Under the pieces are notes generated by a model that was given only the letters and a program-made list of their open reading frames with translations, made no database searches and was not told where the DNA came from. Shown in pieces: positions 53,128 through 63,220 of a DNA stretch of 64,000 nt; positions within the stretch are counted from its first letter, which is position 1; every line of letters starts with the position of its first letter. The DNA comes from Proteobacteria bacterium UBA2363 (GTDB lineage Bacteria; Pseudomonadota; Gammaproteobacteria; Xanthomonadales; UBA2363). The position numbers and the translations under genes are program-made. The stretch is taken from contig DDTN01000010.1 of assembly GCA_002344355.1 (NCBI GenBank), positions 1 to 64,000 of the forward strand, given 5' to 3'.

Positions 53128-53862
53128 TCAGCCCCCCCGCCCCTGCAGCCAGGCGCGCACCGCCGGCAGGTTGCGGCGGCTGACGTCGAGGGTCTGCGCC
53201 AGGCCGTCGACGCGCGCTCGCTCGCTGCCGTCCGGCTGCCGGACCAGGCCGGCCAGGTGCCGGGCGGCGACCAGGCAATTGCGATGGATGCGCACGAAGC
53301 GCTCGCCGAACTCGCGCTCGATCGCCGCCAGGGATTCCTCGACCAGGTGCTCGCCGTCGCCGGTGACCAGGCACACGTACTTGTCCTCGGCGCGCAGCGC
53401 CAGCACCGACTCCACCGGCACCCGCAGCATGGCGCCGGCGCGGCGGACGCTGAAATGGCGCCGCGCGGTCGCCTCGGTACGGGGCCGCTGCCGCCGCACC
53501 CGTTCGATCGCCTGCTCCAGCCGCTCGCGCCGGACCGGCTTCAGCAGGTAGTCGACGGCGCCGGTCTCGAAGGCGTCCAGGGCGCGGTCGTCGCAGGCGG
53601 TCAGGAACACCACGGCCGGCGCCTGCGCCTGCGCGGCCAGCCGCTGCGCCGTCGCCATGCCGTCCAGGCCGGGCATCCGGATGTCGAGCAGGACCAGGTC
53701 GACGCCGCCGTCGCCGCAGCGGGCGAGCGCGGCCTCGCCATTGTCCGCCTCGCCGGCGAGCTCGACGCCGGCGCAGCTCGCGAGCAGGCCGCGCAGGCGC
53801 TGGCGCGCGGCCGGCTCATCGTCGACCACCAGCACCCTCAGCACCGGCCCGGCGGCGCTCAT
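53128..53862 (-). CDS. algR: LytTR response regulator, AlgR-like
   Basis: The product has 244 residues. The receiver domain starts LRVLVVDDEPAARQRLRGLL and has the phospho-acceptor Asp in VLLDIRMPGLDG and Lys in DYLLKPVRRERL. The C-terminal LytTR DNA-binding domain (about 140-240) has the family pattern LRAEDKYVCL and FVRIHRNCLV. AlgR controls twitching, alginate and virulence in Pseudomonas and has orthologues across Xanthomonadales. It is coupled to the kinase gene by a 4-base overlap. Confidence 0.9.
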   Translation of the reverse strand: MSAAGPVLRVLVVDDEPAARQRLRGLLASCAGVELAGEADNGEAALARCGDGGVDLVLLDIRMPGLDGMATAQRLAAQAQAPAVVFLTACDDRALDAFETGAVDYLLKPVRRERLEQAIERVRRQRPRTEATARRHFSVRRAGAMLRVPVESVLALRAEDKYVCLVTGDGEHLVEESLAAIEREFGERFVRIHRNCLVAARHLAGLVRQPDGSERARVDGLAQTLDVSRRNLPAVRAWLQGRGG

Positions 53863-54896
53863 GGCCGGCGCCCCGGAACCGGCAGCCACAGGGTCACCGT
53901 GTAGTGGCCGTCGCTGCCATCCAGCGACAGCCGCGCGCCGGCGCCCAGGGCGTGGCGCAGGCGATGCCGGATGTTGTCCTGGGTGCGGCCGGGGCGGCTG
54001 GCGGCGACCGGTGCGGCGAGCGGGTTGCGGACGCGGACGGTCACGCCGGTACCCTCGCGACGGGCCTGCAGGGACACGGTGCCGCCGGCCGGCAGGCGGG
54101 CGATGCCATGCAGCACGGCGTTCTCGACCAGCGGCTGCAGGGTGAGCGTGGGCAGGCCCATGTCCAGCGGCAGGTCGTCTGCGACCTGCCAGTCGACGCG
54201 CAGGCGATCGCCCAGACGCAGCTGCTCGATCGCCAGGTAGCGGCGCGCCAGGTCCAGCTCCTCGCGCAGCCGGGTACGGCCGCCTTCGCGGGCCAGGGCG
54301 GCACGCAGCAGGTCGGCGAGGTCGAGCACGGCCTCCTCGGCCTGGGCCGGCGCCGACTGGATCAGGCCGCTGACCGTGTTCAGCGTGTTGAACAGGAAAT
54401 GCGGCTGGATGCGCGCCTGCAGCGCATCGAAGCGTGCCCGCGCCTGCGCCTGCACGGCCTGGCGCCAGCGTTCCTGCAACAGCACGTAGCGCAGGGTGAG
54501 GGCGCCGAAGATGGCCGCCAGCATGCCGGTGGAGCCGACGAAGCGGCCGGTGCCCGCCGGTCCGGTGATGCCGAGGTCGAGCTGGTGGTCGAGCCAGCGC
54601 ACCACCAGGGCGCCGGCCAGCGCCAGCAGCACCACCATGGCCAGCGCCAGCGGCGCGCCGCTGGCGGCCGGCAGGCGGTTGAGGTGCGGTCCGAGCAGGC
54701 ACAGGGCGGTGCAGGCCAGCAGGGTCAGCCACAGCGCGAACAGGCTGGCCAGGCCGAAGCCTGCGACATCGAAGGCCGCCGGTGAGGGCATCAACCACGC
54801 CGCCAGCACCACGCACTCGGCGACCAGGAAGGCCGCGAACAGCATGGGTGCGCGGCAGAAGTCGGGCAGCCAGGGTTCGCCGTTGCGGATCGCCAT
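53859..54896 (-). CDS. algZ: LytS-type sensor histidine kinase, AlgZ/FimS-like
   Basis: The product is a membrane protein of 345 residues with four N-terminal hydrophobic segments (about 15-125). The short His_kinase region carries QARIQPHFLFNTLNTVSGLI, in which the His is the predicted phosphorylation site. The degenerate HATPase domain has LQPLVENAVLHGI and RPGRTQDNIRHRL. It pairs with AlgR just downstream. Target genes lie elsewhere, typically type IV pilus and envelope genes. Confidence 0.88.
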   Translation of the reverse strand: MAIRNGEPWLPDFCRAPMLFAAFLVAECVVLAAWLMPSPAAFDVAGFGLASLFALWLTLLACTALCLLGPHLNRLPAASGAPLALAMVVLLALAGALVVRWLDHQLDLGITGPAGTGRFVGSTGMLAAIFGALTLRYVLLQERWRQAVQAQARARFDALQARIQPHFLFNTLNTVSGLIQSAPAQAEEAVLDLADLLRAALAREGGRTRLREELDLARRYLAIEQLRLGDRLRVDWQVADDLPLDMGLPTLTLQPLVENAVLHGIARLPAGGTVSLQARREGTGVTVRVRNPLAAPVAASRPGRTQDNIRHRLRHALGAGARLSLDGSDGHYTVTLWLPVPGRRP

Positions 54897-54990
54897 GCCG
54901 GCAGTGTAAGCCGGCGCGCCCGGCCCCGGACACGCGCCCGGCCGGCGGGCGCCCCCCGGGACGGGCGCCGGTCGGACCGGACAGCGCGCT

Positions 54991-55674
54991 TCAGGCGATC
55001 GCCGCCAGGCGCGCGCCCAGCCAGCGGCGCAGGTCCAGGATCTGCTCCATGCACACGCTGTGCTGCATCCGGTAGGTGTGCCACTGCACCGGCTGGCCCC
55101 AGCCGGCGAGGGTCGCCCGGGCATGCTCGCCCAGGGCCAGCGGCACCACCGGATCCTGCTCGCCGTGCATCAGCAGCACCGGCGTTGCGCTGTTGGCGGG
55201 CGCGCGGGCATCGGCCAGCGCCTGCGCCATTGGCAGGTAGCAGGACAGGCCGATGATGCCGGCCAGCGGCGCGCCATGGCGCAGGCCGGCCTGCAGGGCG
55301 ACCACGCCGCCCTGCGAGAAGCCGGCCAGGAACAGGCGGCCGGGCGCGATGCCCCGGCGCACCTGGTCGGCGAGCAGGGCCTCGACCTGGGCCACCGAGG
55401 CCGTCAGTCCCGCGTCGTCGGCGCGCTGGTCCAGGCTCATCGCCTTGATGTCGTACCAGGCCCGCATCGGCATGCCCATGTTGATGGTGACCGGGCGCAC
55501 CGGCGCGTGCGGGAACACGAAGCGCAGCGCCGGCCAGGCCGGGTCGACCAGTTCCGGGACGATCGGCTCGAAATCGTGGCCGTCGGCGCCCAGGCCGTGC
55601 AGCCAGACGATCGCGGCAGCGGGCGAAGGTCCGGTCTCGCGGACGACGCAGGGCAGAAGCTCGGGCTGGCTCAT
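54991..55674 (-). CDS. carboxylesterase/lysophospholipase of the EstB-APT group
   Basis: This is a cytoplasmic alpha/beta hydrolase of 227 residues. The oxyanion segment is VWLHGLGADGHDF, the nucleophile is Ser120 in LAGFSQGGVVAL, and the remaining triad is Asp174 (HGEQDPVVP) and His205 (YRMQHSVC). The length and MPMRAWYDI match the bacterial esterases related to acyl-protein thioesterases. It follows the algZ promoter side without clear linkage and is probably monocistronic. Confidence 0.9.
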   Translation of the reverse strand: MSQPELLPCVVRETGPSPAAAIVWLHGLGADGHDFEPIVPELVDPAWPALRFVFPHAPVRPVTINMGMPMRAWYDIKAMSLDQRADDAGLTASVAQVEALLADQVRRGIAPGRLFLAGFSQGGVVALQAGLRHGAPLAGIIGLSCYLPMAQALADARAPANSATPVLLMHGEQDPVVPLALGEHARATLAGWGQPVQWHTYRMQHSVCMEQILDLRRWLGARLAAIA

Positions 55675-55790
55675 GGGGATCGCGATGGATGCGGGCGCGG
55701 CAGTGTAGCGCCGCGCGGCGTCGCGTCCGCCCGCGGGGCGGACGGTGGCCGGCCCGCCCGGGCAGCGCGATCGTCGTCGTGAGGCCGGGT

Positions 55791-56186
55791 TCAGCGCCGC
55801 CGGATCAGACCCGGGGTGATCGCGTCGTGCGCCGTGAGCGTGGCGTCGCAGGGTTGTGTGCTGCGACCGTCGGCGAAGCGGATCCGGAAATCCGCCACCG
55901 CCTGGTCGCGGTAGGCCGGATGCTTGCGAAGCCCGGCCCGGTCCAGTCCGCTGGCGGCGATCAGGCGGGCCTCGGCTCCGGCATCCACCTGCAGGTCCGG
56001 GCAGGACAGGCGCACGGTGTCGACGGTGGCGAGCGCGGCGGCCGCCGCGCGGACGCGCGCTTCCCCGGGCCGGCCCTCGTGGGCGGCGGCCGCGCCGGCG
56101 AGGGCTGCCGACAGCGCGAGCAGGGCCAGCAACCAGGGCTGCCGCGGGGCCCTCTTGTGCGGGTGGAATCCGGATCGTTGCGGCAT
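55791..56186 (-). CDS. small exported two-cysteine protein, paralogue 1
   Basis: The product has 131 residues with a basic start and a signal peptide (PWLLALLALSAALAGAAAAHE). The mature part of about 90 residues has the pattern LATVDTVRLSCPDLQVDAGAEARLI, a YRDQAVADFRIR helix, CDATLTAHDAI and a basic end LIRRR. The same pattern recurs in the next gene, so the two arose by tandem duplication. Two cysteines are shared and may form a disulfide. The family is unknown to me and no function can be assigned. Confidence 0.6.
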   Translation of the reverse strand: MPQRSGFHPHKRAPRQPWLLALLALSAALAGAAAAHEGRPGEARVRAAAAALATVDTVRLSCPDLQVDAGAEARLIAASGLDRAGLRKHPAYRDQAVADFRIRFADGRSTQPCDATLTAHDAITPGLIRRR

Positions 56187-56290
56187 GGTCGGTCTCCATC
56201 GACGTGGGGGGCGCAACAGGAACAGGTCCGGCGATCCGGTGCCAGCCCGCCGGGCCAGGCCGCGCCCCGCACCGACTGCCGGCGACGCGT

Positions 56291-56701
56291 TCAGCGCAGG
56301 CGCACCAGGTCAGGGGCGAGCGCCTCGTGCGTGGCGAGGGCGCTGTCGCAGGCCAGCCCGGTCCCCTGGTCGGCGGCGTAGGCCCGGATCCAGGCCTCGG
56401 CGGCGGCCTGGTCGCGATAGCCCTCGTGGCCGCGCAGGGCAGCGGCATCCAGGCCGGTGGAGGCGACCAGGCGCGCTTCGGCTCCCTCGTCGACCGCCAG
56501 CGCCGGACAGTGCTCGCGCACCGCGTCGGCGGTCGCCAGGGCCGCGGCGACCGCCCAGAGGCGTTCCTCCCGGGCCGTGTCGTCCTCCGCAACGGCCGCG
56601 GTGCCGGTCGCCAGCGCCGCCAGCAGCGCGAGCGCGGGCCGCGCGCTCCGGCCCGTGCGGCCGCAGGTCGGGACGTCGGGAGGGCGGCGGGCGGTCTTCA
56701 T
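56291..56701 (-). CDS. small exported two-cysteine protein, paralogue 2
   Basis: The product has 136 residues with a signal peptide ending near AVAED. It shares with the previous gene the pattern LATADAVREHCPALAVDEGAEARLV, YRDQAAAEAWIR, ACDSALATHEAL and the end LVRLR; cysteines and order match. The copies are on the same strand, 104 bases apart, and have diverged strongly, so the duplication is not recent. The acidic N-terminal part of the mature protein (EDDTAREERL) is its own. No function can be assigned. Confidence 0.6.
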   Translation of the reverse strand: MKTARRPPDVPTCGRTGRSARPALALLAALATGTAAVAEDDTAREERLWAVAAALATADAVREHCPALAVDEGAEARLVASTGLDAAALRGHEGYRDQAAAEAWIRAYAADQGTGLACDSALATHEALAPDLVRLR

Positions 56702-56912
56702 GCTCGGCCTCCGGGCCTTGCGCAAGGGAAGGGGGGTGAAGCGTACACGCCGGCGCCCACGGCCGCCGCAGGTCCGGCGAGCGGGACACCCGCTGCCACG
56801 GACCGCTCACGACCATGCGCTAAGATTCCCGGCCCGACGCCGTGCGACGCCGGCGCCGCGGGCGCGACGTGGCCGGTACAGGCCGCGGCGCCTGTGTCCC
56901 TCTCGCCCAAGG

Positions 56913-59698
<2,786 letters not shown>

Positions 59699-59699
<1 letters not shown>

Positions 59700-60049
59700 T
59701 GGAACTCGCCCTCGCCAGCGCCATCGGCGTGCTCACCGCCGCCGGCACCTACCTGCTGCTGCGGGCGCGCAGCTTCGACGTGATCCTCGGGCTCACCCTG
59801 CTGTCCTACGCCACCAACCTGCTGATCTTCAGCGCCGGCCGGCTGGTGGTGGGCAAGCCGCCGGTGCTGCAGCCGGGCCTCGACCCGACCCTGGCCAACC
59901 ATGCCGACCCGCTGCCGCAGGCCCTGGTGCTGACCGCCATCGTCATCGCCTTCGCGATGACGGCGGTGACCATCGTGGTCGCGGTCCGGGCACGCGCCGA
60001 CAACCGCGACGACCATGTCGACGCGCCGGCCCCGGAGGACAGCCCGTGA
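59699..60049 (+). CDS. mrpC: Mrp antiporter subunit C
   Basis: The NuoK-like subunit has 116 residues with three membrane helices and the family segments GTYLLLRARSFDVILGLTLLSYATNLLI and DPLPQALVLTAIVIAFAMTAV. The start overlaps the mrpA stop by one base, and its end overlaps mrpD by four. A charged C-terminal tail (DNRDDHVDAPAPEDSP) is longer than in some homologues. Confidence 0.93.
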
Positions 60050-61575
60050 GCCATCTGCCGGTGCTCGCCGTGCTGGTGCCCCTGGTCACCGGCGCCCTGG
60101 TCCTGCTGGCCGGCCGTCGCGGCCTGGCCCTGCAGCGGCTGCTGTCCTGGCTCGGCCTGGCCGCCCTGTTGCTGGTCGCCGGGCTGCTGGTTGTCGCCGC
60201 CGACCAGGGACCGGTGCTGGTCTACCTGCTGGGCGACTGGCCGGCGCGCCTGGGCATCGCCCTGATGGCCGACCGCCTGGGCGCGCTGATGGTGATGACC
60301 ACCGCCCTGCTGGCGGTGCCCTGCCTGCTCTACGCCGGGTCCGGCTGGGACCGCCGCGCCCTGCATTTCCATGCCCTGTTCCAGCTCCAGCTCGCCGGTC
60401 TGAACGGCGCCTTCCTGACCGGCGACCTGTTCAACCTGTTCGTGTTCTTCGAGGTGCTGCTGATCGCCAGCTACGGCCTGCTGCTGAGCGGCGGCCGCGG
60501 TCCGCGCATGCGCGCCGGCCTGCACTACGTGGTGTTCAACATCACCGCCTCGACGCTGTTCCTGATCGCCCTGGGCCTTCTGTACGGCCTGCTGGGCACG
60601 CTCAACATGGCCGAGATGGCCCTGCGCGTGGCCAGCGCCGAGCCTGGCGATCTGCCGCTGATCCGCGCCGCCTCGGGCATCCTGCTGGTGGTGTTCTGCG
60701 CCAAGGCCGCCCTGCTGCCGCTCTACCTGTGGCTGCCGGAGACCTATGCGCGGGCGCCGGCGGCGGTGGCGGCGATGTTCACCATCATGACCAAGGTCGG
60801 CATCTACGCGGTGCTGCGCGTCTACGCCCTGCTGTTCGGCGAGATCGCCGGTCCGCTGGCCGGCTGGGCCTGGGACTGGCTGCTGTGGACCGGCGCCGCC
60901 AGCCTGGCGCTGGCGACGCTCGGTGCCCTGGCCGCCGCCAGCCTGCGCGCCCTGGCCGCCTACCTGGTGGTCGCCTCGGCGGCGACCCTGTTCATCGCCT
61001 TCGCGCTGGCGCAGCCGGGGACGGTCGCCGCCGGCCTGTATTACCTGCCGCACAGCACCTTCGCGACCGCCGCGCTGTTCCTGCTCATCGACCTGGTGCG
61101 GCGCCGCCGCGGGACGGCCCAGGATCGCCTGCAGCGCCTGGCGCCGCTGTCCCAGCGGGCCCTGCTCGGTGCCCTGTTCATTGTCGCCGCGGTGCTGGTC
61201 TCCGGGCTGCCGCCGCTGTCCGGCTTCATCGGCAAGTTCCTGCTGATGGCGGCGGTGCCCGAGGGCGCCGCCACCGGCTGGCTGTGGGGCCTGCTGCTGG
61301 TCACCGGCCTGATGGTGATCGTCGCCCTGGCGCGCGCCGGCAGCCAGGTGTTCTGGCGCGCCGAGCCGGTCGCCGGGCCGGCCTCGGCGGCGCCGCCGCA
61401 CCGCCTGCAGCTGACCGCCATCGGCGTGCTGCTGGCCTACGGCGTGGCCATGACGGTCTTCGCCGATCCCATGCTGCGCTACGCCCGGGCCGCCGCCGAG
61501 CAGGTGCTGGACCCGGCCGCCTACATCGACCAGGTGCGCGCCACCGCGCCCGGACTGAGGGCCCCGTCGCCATGA
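60046..61575 (+). CDS. mrpD: Mrp antiporter subunit D
   Basis: The NuoM/N-like subunit has 509 residues, about 14 membrane helices, and the conserved LNGAFLTGDLFNLFVFFEVLLIASYGLLL and LPLYLWLPETYARAPAAVAAMFTIMTKVGIYAVLR. It starts at GTG 60046, overlapping mrpC by four bases, which fixes the start. It is thought to carry a proton or sodium path together with MrpA. Confidence 0.93.
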   Translation: MSHLPVLAVLVPLVTGALVLLAGRRGLALQRLLSWLGLAALLLVAGLLVVAADQGPVLVYLLGDWPARLGIALMADRLGALMVMTTALLAVPCLLYAGSGWDRRALHFHALFQLQLAGLNGAFLTGDLFNLFVFFEVLLIASYGLLLSGGRGPRMRAGLHYVVFNITASTLFLIALGLLYGLLGTLNMAEMALRVASAEPGDLPLIRAASGILLVVFCAKAALLPLYLWLPETYARAPAAVAAMFTIMTKVGIYAVLRVYALLFGEIAGPLAGWAWDWLLWTGAASLALATLGALAAASLRALAAYLVVASAATLFIAFALAQPGTVAAGLYYLPHSTFATAALFLLIDLVRRRRGTAQDRLQRLAPLSQRALLGALFIVAAVLVSGLPPLSGFIGKFLLMAAVPEGAATGWLWGLLLVTGLMVIVALARAGSQVFWRAEPVAGPASAAPPHRLQLTAIGVLLAYGVAMTVFADPMLRYARAAAEQVLDPAAYIDQVRATAPGLRAPSP

Positions 61576-62057
61576 AGCGTCTGCTGCCGTCCCTGCCGTT
61601 GAGCGTCGCGGTGTTCGTGCTGTGGCTGCTGCTGGTCGCCGACTTCGGCATCGGCCAGATGCTGCTGGCGCTGGTCCTGGCGGTCGCGCTGCCGCTGGCG
61701 GCCAGCCTGCTGGGGCCGGAGCCGGCGCGCTTCGGGCGCGCCCGGGTCGCGCTGCGCCTGCTGCCGGTGGTGCTGTGGGACATGGTGCTGTCCAACATCG
61801 AGGTGGCGCGCCGCATCCTCGGGCCCGAGAAGGCGCTCAAGCCGGCCTTCCTGTGGCTGCCGCTGGACATCACCAGCATCCACGGCATCACCGCGCTGGC
61901 CAGCATCATCACGCTGACCCCCGGCACCCTGTCGGCCGAACTGACCGAGGATCGCCGGCACCTGCTGGTGCACTGCTTCAACCTGGACGACCCCGAGCGC
62001 CAGGTGGCGACCATCAAGGCCCGCTACGAGGCGCCGCTGAAGGAGATCTTCCCGTGA
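61572..62057 (+). CDS. mrpE: Mrp antiporter subunit E
   Basis: The product has 161 residues with two or three N-terminal membrane helices and a cytoplasmic tail. The conserved LPVVLWDMVLSNIEVARRIL, ITLTPGTLSAEL and FNLDDPE identify MrpE, a subunit without a complex I counterpart. It overlaps mrpD and mrpF by four bases each. Confidence 0.93.
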   Translation: MKRLLPSLPLSVAVFVLWLLLVADFGIGQMLLALVLAVALPLAASLLGPEPARFGRARVALRLLPVVLWDMVLSNIEVARRILGPEKALKPAFLWLPLDITSIHGITALASIITLTPGTLSAELTEDRRHLLVHCFNLDDPERQVATIKARYEAPLKEIFP

Positions 62058-62323
62058 TCCACTCCGTCGTCGTCGCCGCCCTGGGCGTGGTCGGCGTGGC
62101 CATGCTGCTGTGCCTGTGGCGGCTGCTGCGCGGGCCGACCGTGGCCGACCGCATCCTCGCCCTGGACACCCTGTACATCAACACCATCGCCATGCTCATG
62201 CTGTTCGGCATGTACCTGCGCTCGGCGATCTTCTTCGAGGTCGCGCTGATCATCGCCATGCTCGGTTTCGTCGGCACCGTGGTGCTGTGCAAGTACCTCA
62301 TCCGCGGGGACATCGTCGAATGA
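62054..62323 (+). CDS. mrpF: Mrp antiporter subunit F
   Basis: The product has 89 residues with three membrane helices and the MrpF pattern RLLRGPTVADRILALDTLYIN. It starts at GTG 62054 within the mrpE end and overlaps mrpG by four bases. Confidence 0.92.
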   Translation: MIHSVVVAALGVVGVAMLLCLWRLLRGPTVADRILALDTLYINTIAMLMLFGMYLRSAIFFEVALIIAMLGFVGTVVLCKYLIRGDIVE

Positions 62324-62685
62324 GCGCGATCGCGGCCTGGGTGGTGGTGGCGCTGGTCGTGGTCGGCGCCTTCTTCGTGTTCGTCGGCTCGTTCGGCCTG
62401 GCCAAGCTGTCGGAGTTCCTCAAGCGCCTGCACGGCCCGACCAAGTCCAGCACCCTGGGCGTCGGCTGCATCCTGATCGCCTCGATCGTGCACCACGCCC
62501 TGCTCGACCAGGGCCTGGGCCTGCGCGAGCTGCTGATCACCGTGTTCCTGTTCATCACCGCGCCGATCAGCGCGCACCTGATGGCCAAGGCGGCGATGGC
62601 CGCCGATCCCGTGCTGCGCCCGAAACCGCCCGCCGGTCGCGGCGGCGCCAGCGAGCCGGCACCGGAGCGCGACCGCGGGACGTGA
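62320..62685 (+). CDS. mrpG: Mrp antiporter subunit G
   Basis: The product has 121 residues with three membrane helices and the MrpG pattern KLSEFLKRLHGPTKSSTLGVGCILIAS. The tail after about residue 95 is hydrophilic and probably cytoplasmic. It is the last gene of the operon; a hairpin cluster follows its stop. Confidence 0.92.
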   Translation: MSAIAAWVVVALVVVGAFFVFVGSFGLAKLSEFLKRLHGPTKSSTLGVGCILIASIVHHALLDQGLGLRELLITVFLFITAPISAHLMAKAAMAADPVLRPKPPAGRGGASEPAPERDRGT

Positions 62686-62719
62686 GCGCCCGGCGTCCAG
62701 GGAGCGGTTGAAGGACGGC

Positions 62720-62755
62720 CTGCCAGCAGGCTGTTGAAGAACAGCCTGCTGGCAG
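62720..62755. repeat. long hairpin downstream of mrpG
   Basis: A perfect 16-base-pair stem encloses the loop GAAG; the upper stem reads GGCTGTT / AACAGCC. An 8-bp palindrome GCGGCCAT / ATGGCCGC overlaps its end (62755-62772), and CGTCCGG / CCGGACG follows near 62815-62836. The element resembles a mobile REP-type cluster more than a single terminator. Confidence 0.6.
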
Positions 62756-62842
62756 CGGCCATGGATGGCCGCTCGGCGAAGCAAGTGCGTAAGCAGTTGA
62801 TTCGACGGGAGCGCGTCCGGACCTGCGCCGGACGGGCGACTT

Positions 62843-62869
62843 GAAAAACGACCAGGACGGTCGTTTTTC
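62843..62869. terminator. bidirectional intrinsic terminator between mrpG and the DUF1820 gene
   Basis: GAAAAACGACC pairs with GGTCGTTTTTC (11 bp) around AGGAC. A T-run lies at the end of the stem on both strands, so it can end the mrp transcript (+) and the DUF1820 transcript (-), which converge here. Confidence 0.7.
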
Positions 62870-62878
62870 GACAAGCTG

Positions 62879-63214
62879 CTAGGCGCCGCCCGGCCGGTTG
62901 CCGGGCAGCGGCAGCGGGATCACCTTCTCGCCGGTGGCGGCGTCGCGGATCCGGCAGGTGCCGCGCCGCTCGACCTCCTCGACCCGCACCACGGCGTGCA
63001 TCGGCAGGTGCAGGCGGCGGGTGCCGCCGAACTCCTCGCGCAGCCGCTCCTCGGTGGGATCGACCACCAGGCCCTCGCCGGCCGGCGCGAACTCCAGCCC
63101 GGCGACCTCGACGAAGCCCCACAGGCCGCTGCTGGCCACCTCGCGGGCGTACAGCTCGATGCTCTTGCCCTGGGAAAGAAAGGTAATCTTGTACAGCACG
63201 GGTCGGGAGGTCAT
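62879..63214 (-). CDS. DUF1820 family protein
   Basis: This is a predicted cytoplasmic protein of 111 residues. The start RPVLYKITFLSQGKSIELYAREVASSGLWGFVEV and the LHLPMHAVVRVEEVERRGTCRI segment fit the DUF1820 family, conserved in Pseudomonas and Xanthomonadales and without known function. ATG 63214 was chosen over an ATG 18 bases upstream because it fits the family start. Its start is only 6 bases from that of the divergent lipoprotein gene. Confidence 0.82.
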   Translation of the reverse strand: MTSRPVLYKITFLSQGKSIELYAREVASSGLWGFVEVAGLEFAPAGEGLVVDPTEERLREEFGGTRRLHLPMHAVVRVEEVERRGTCRIRDAATGEKVIPLPLPGNRPGGA

Positions 63215-63220
63215 GGGCGG

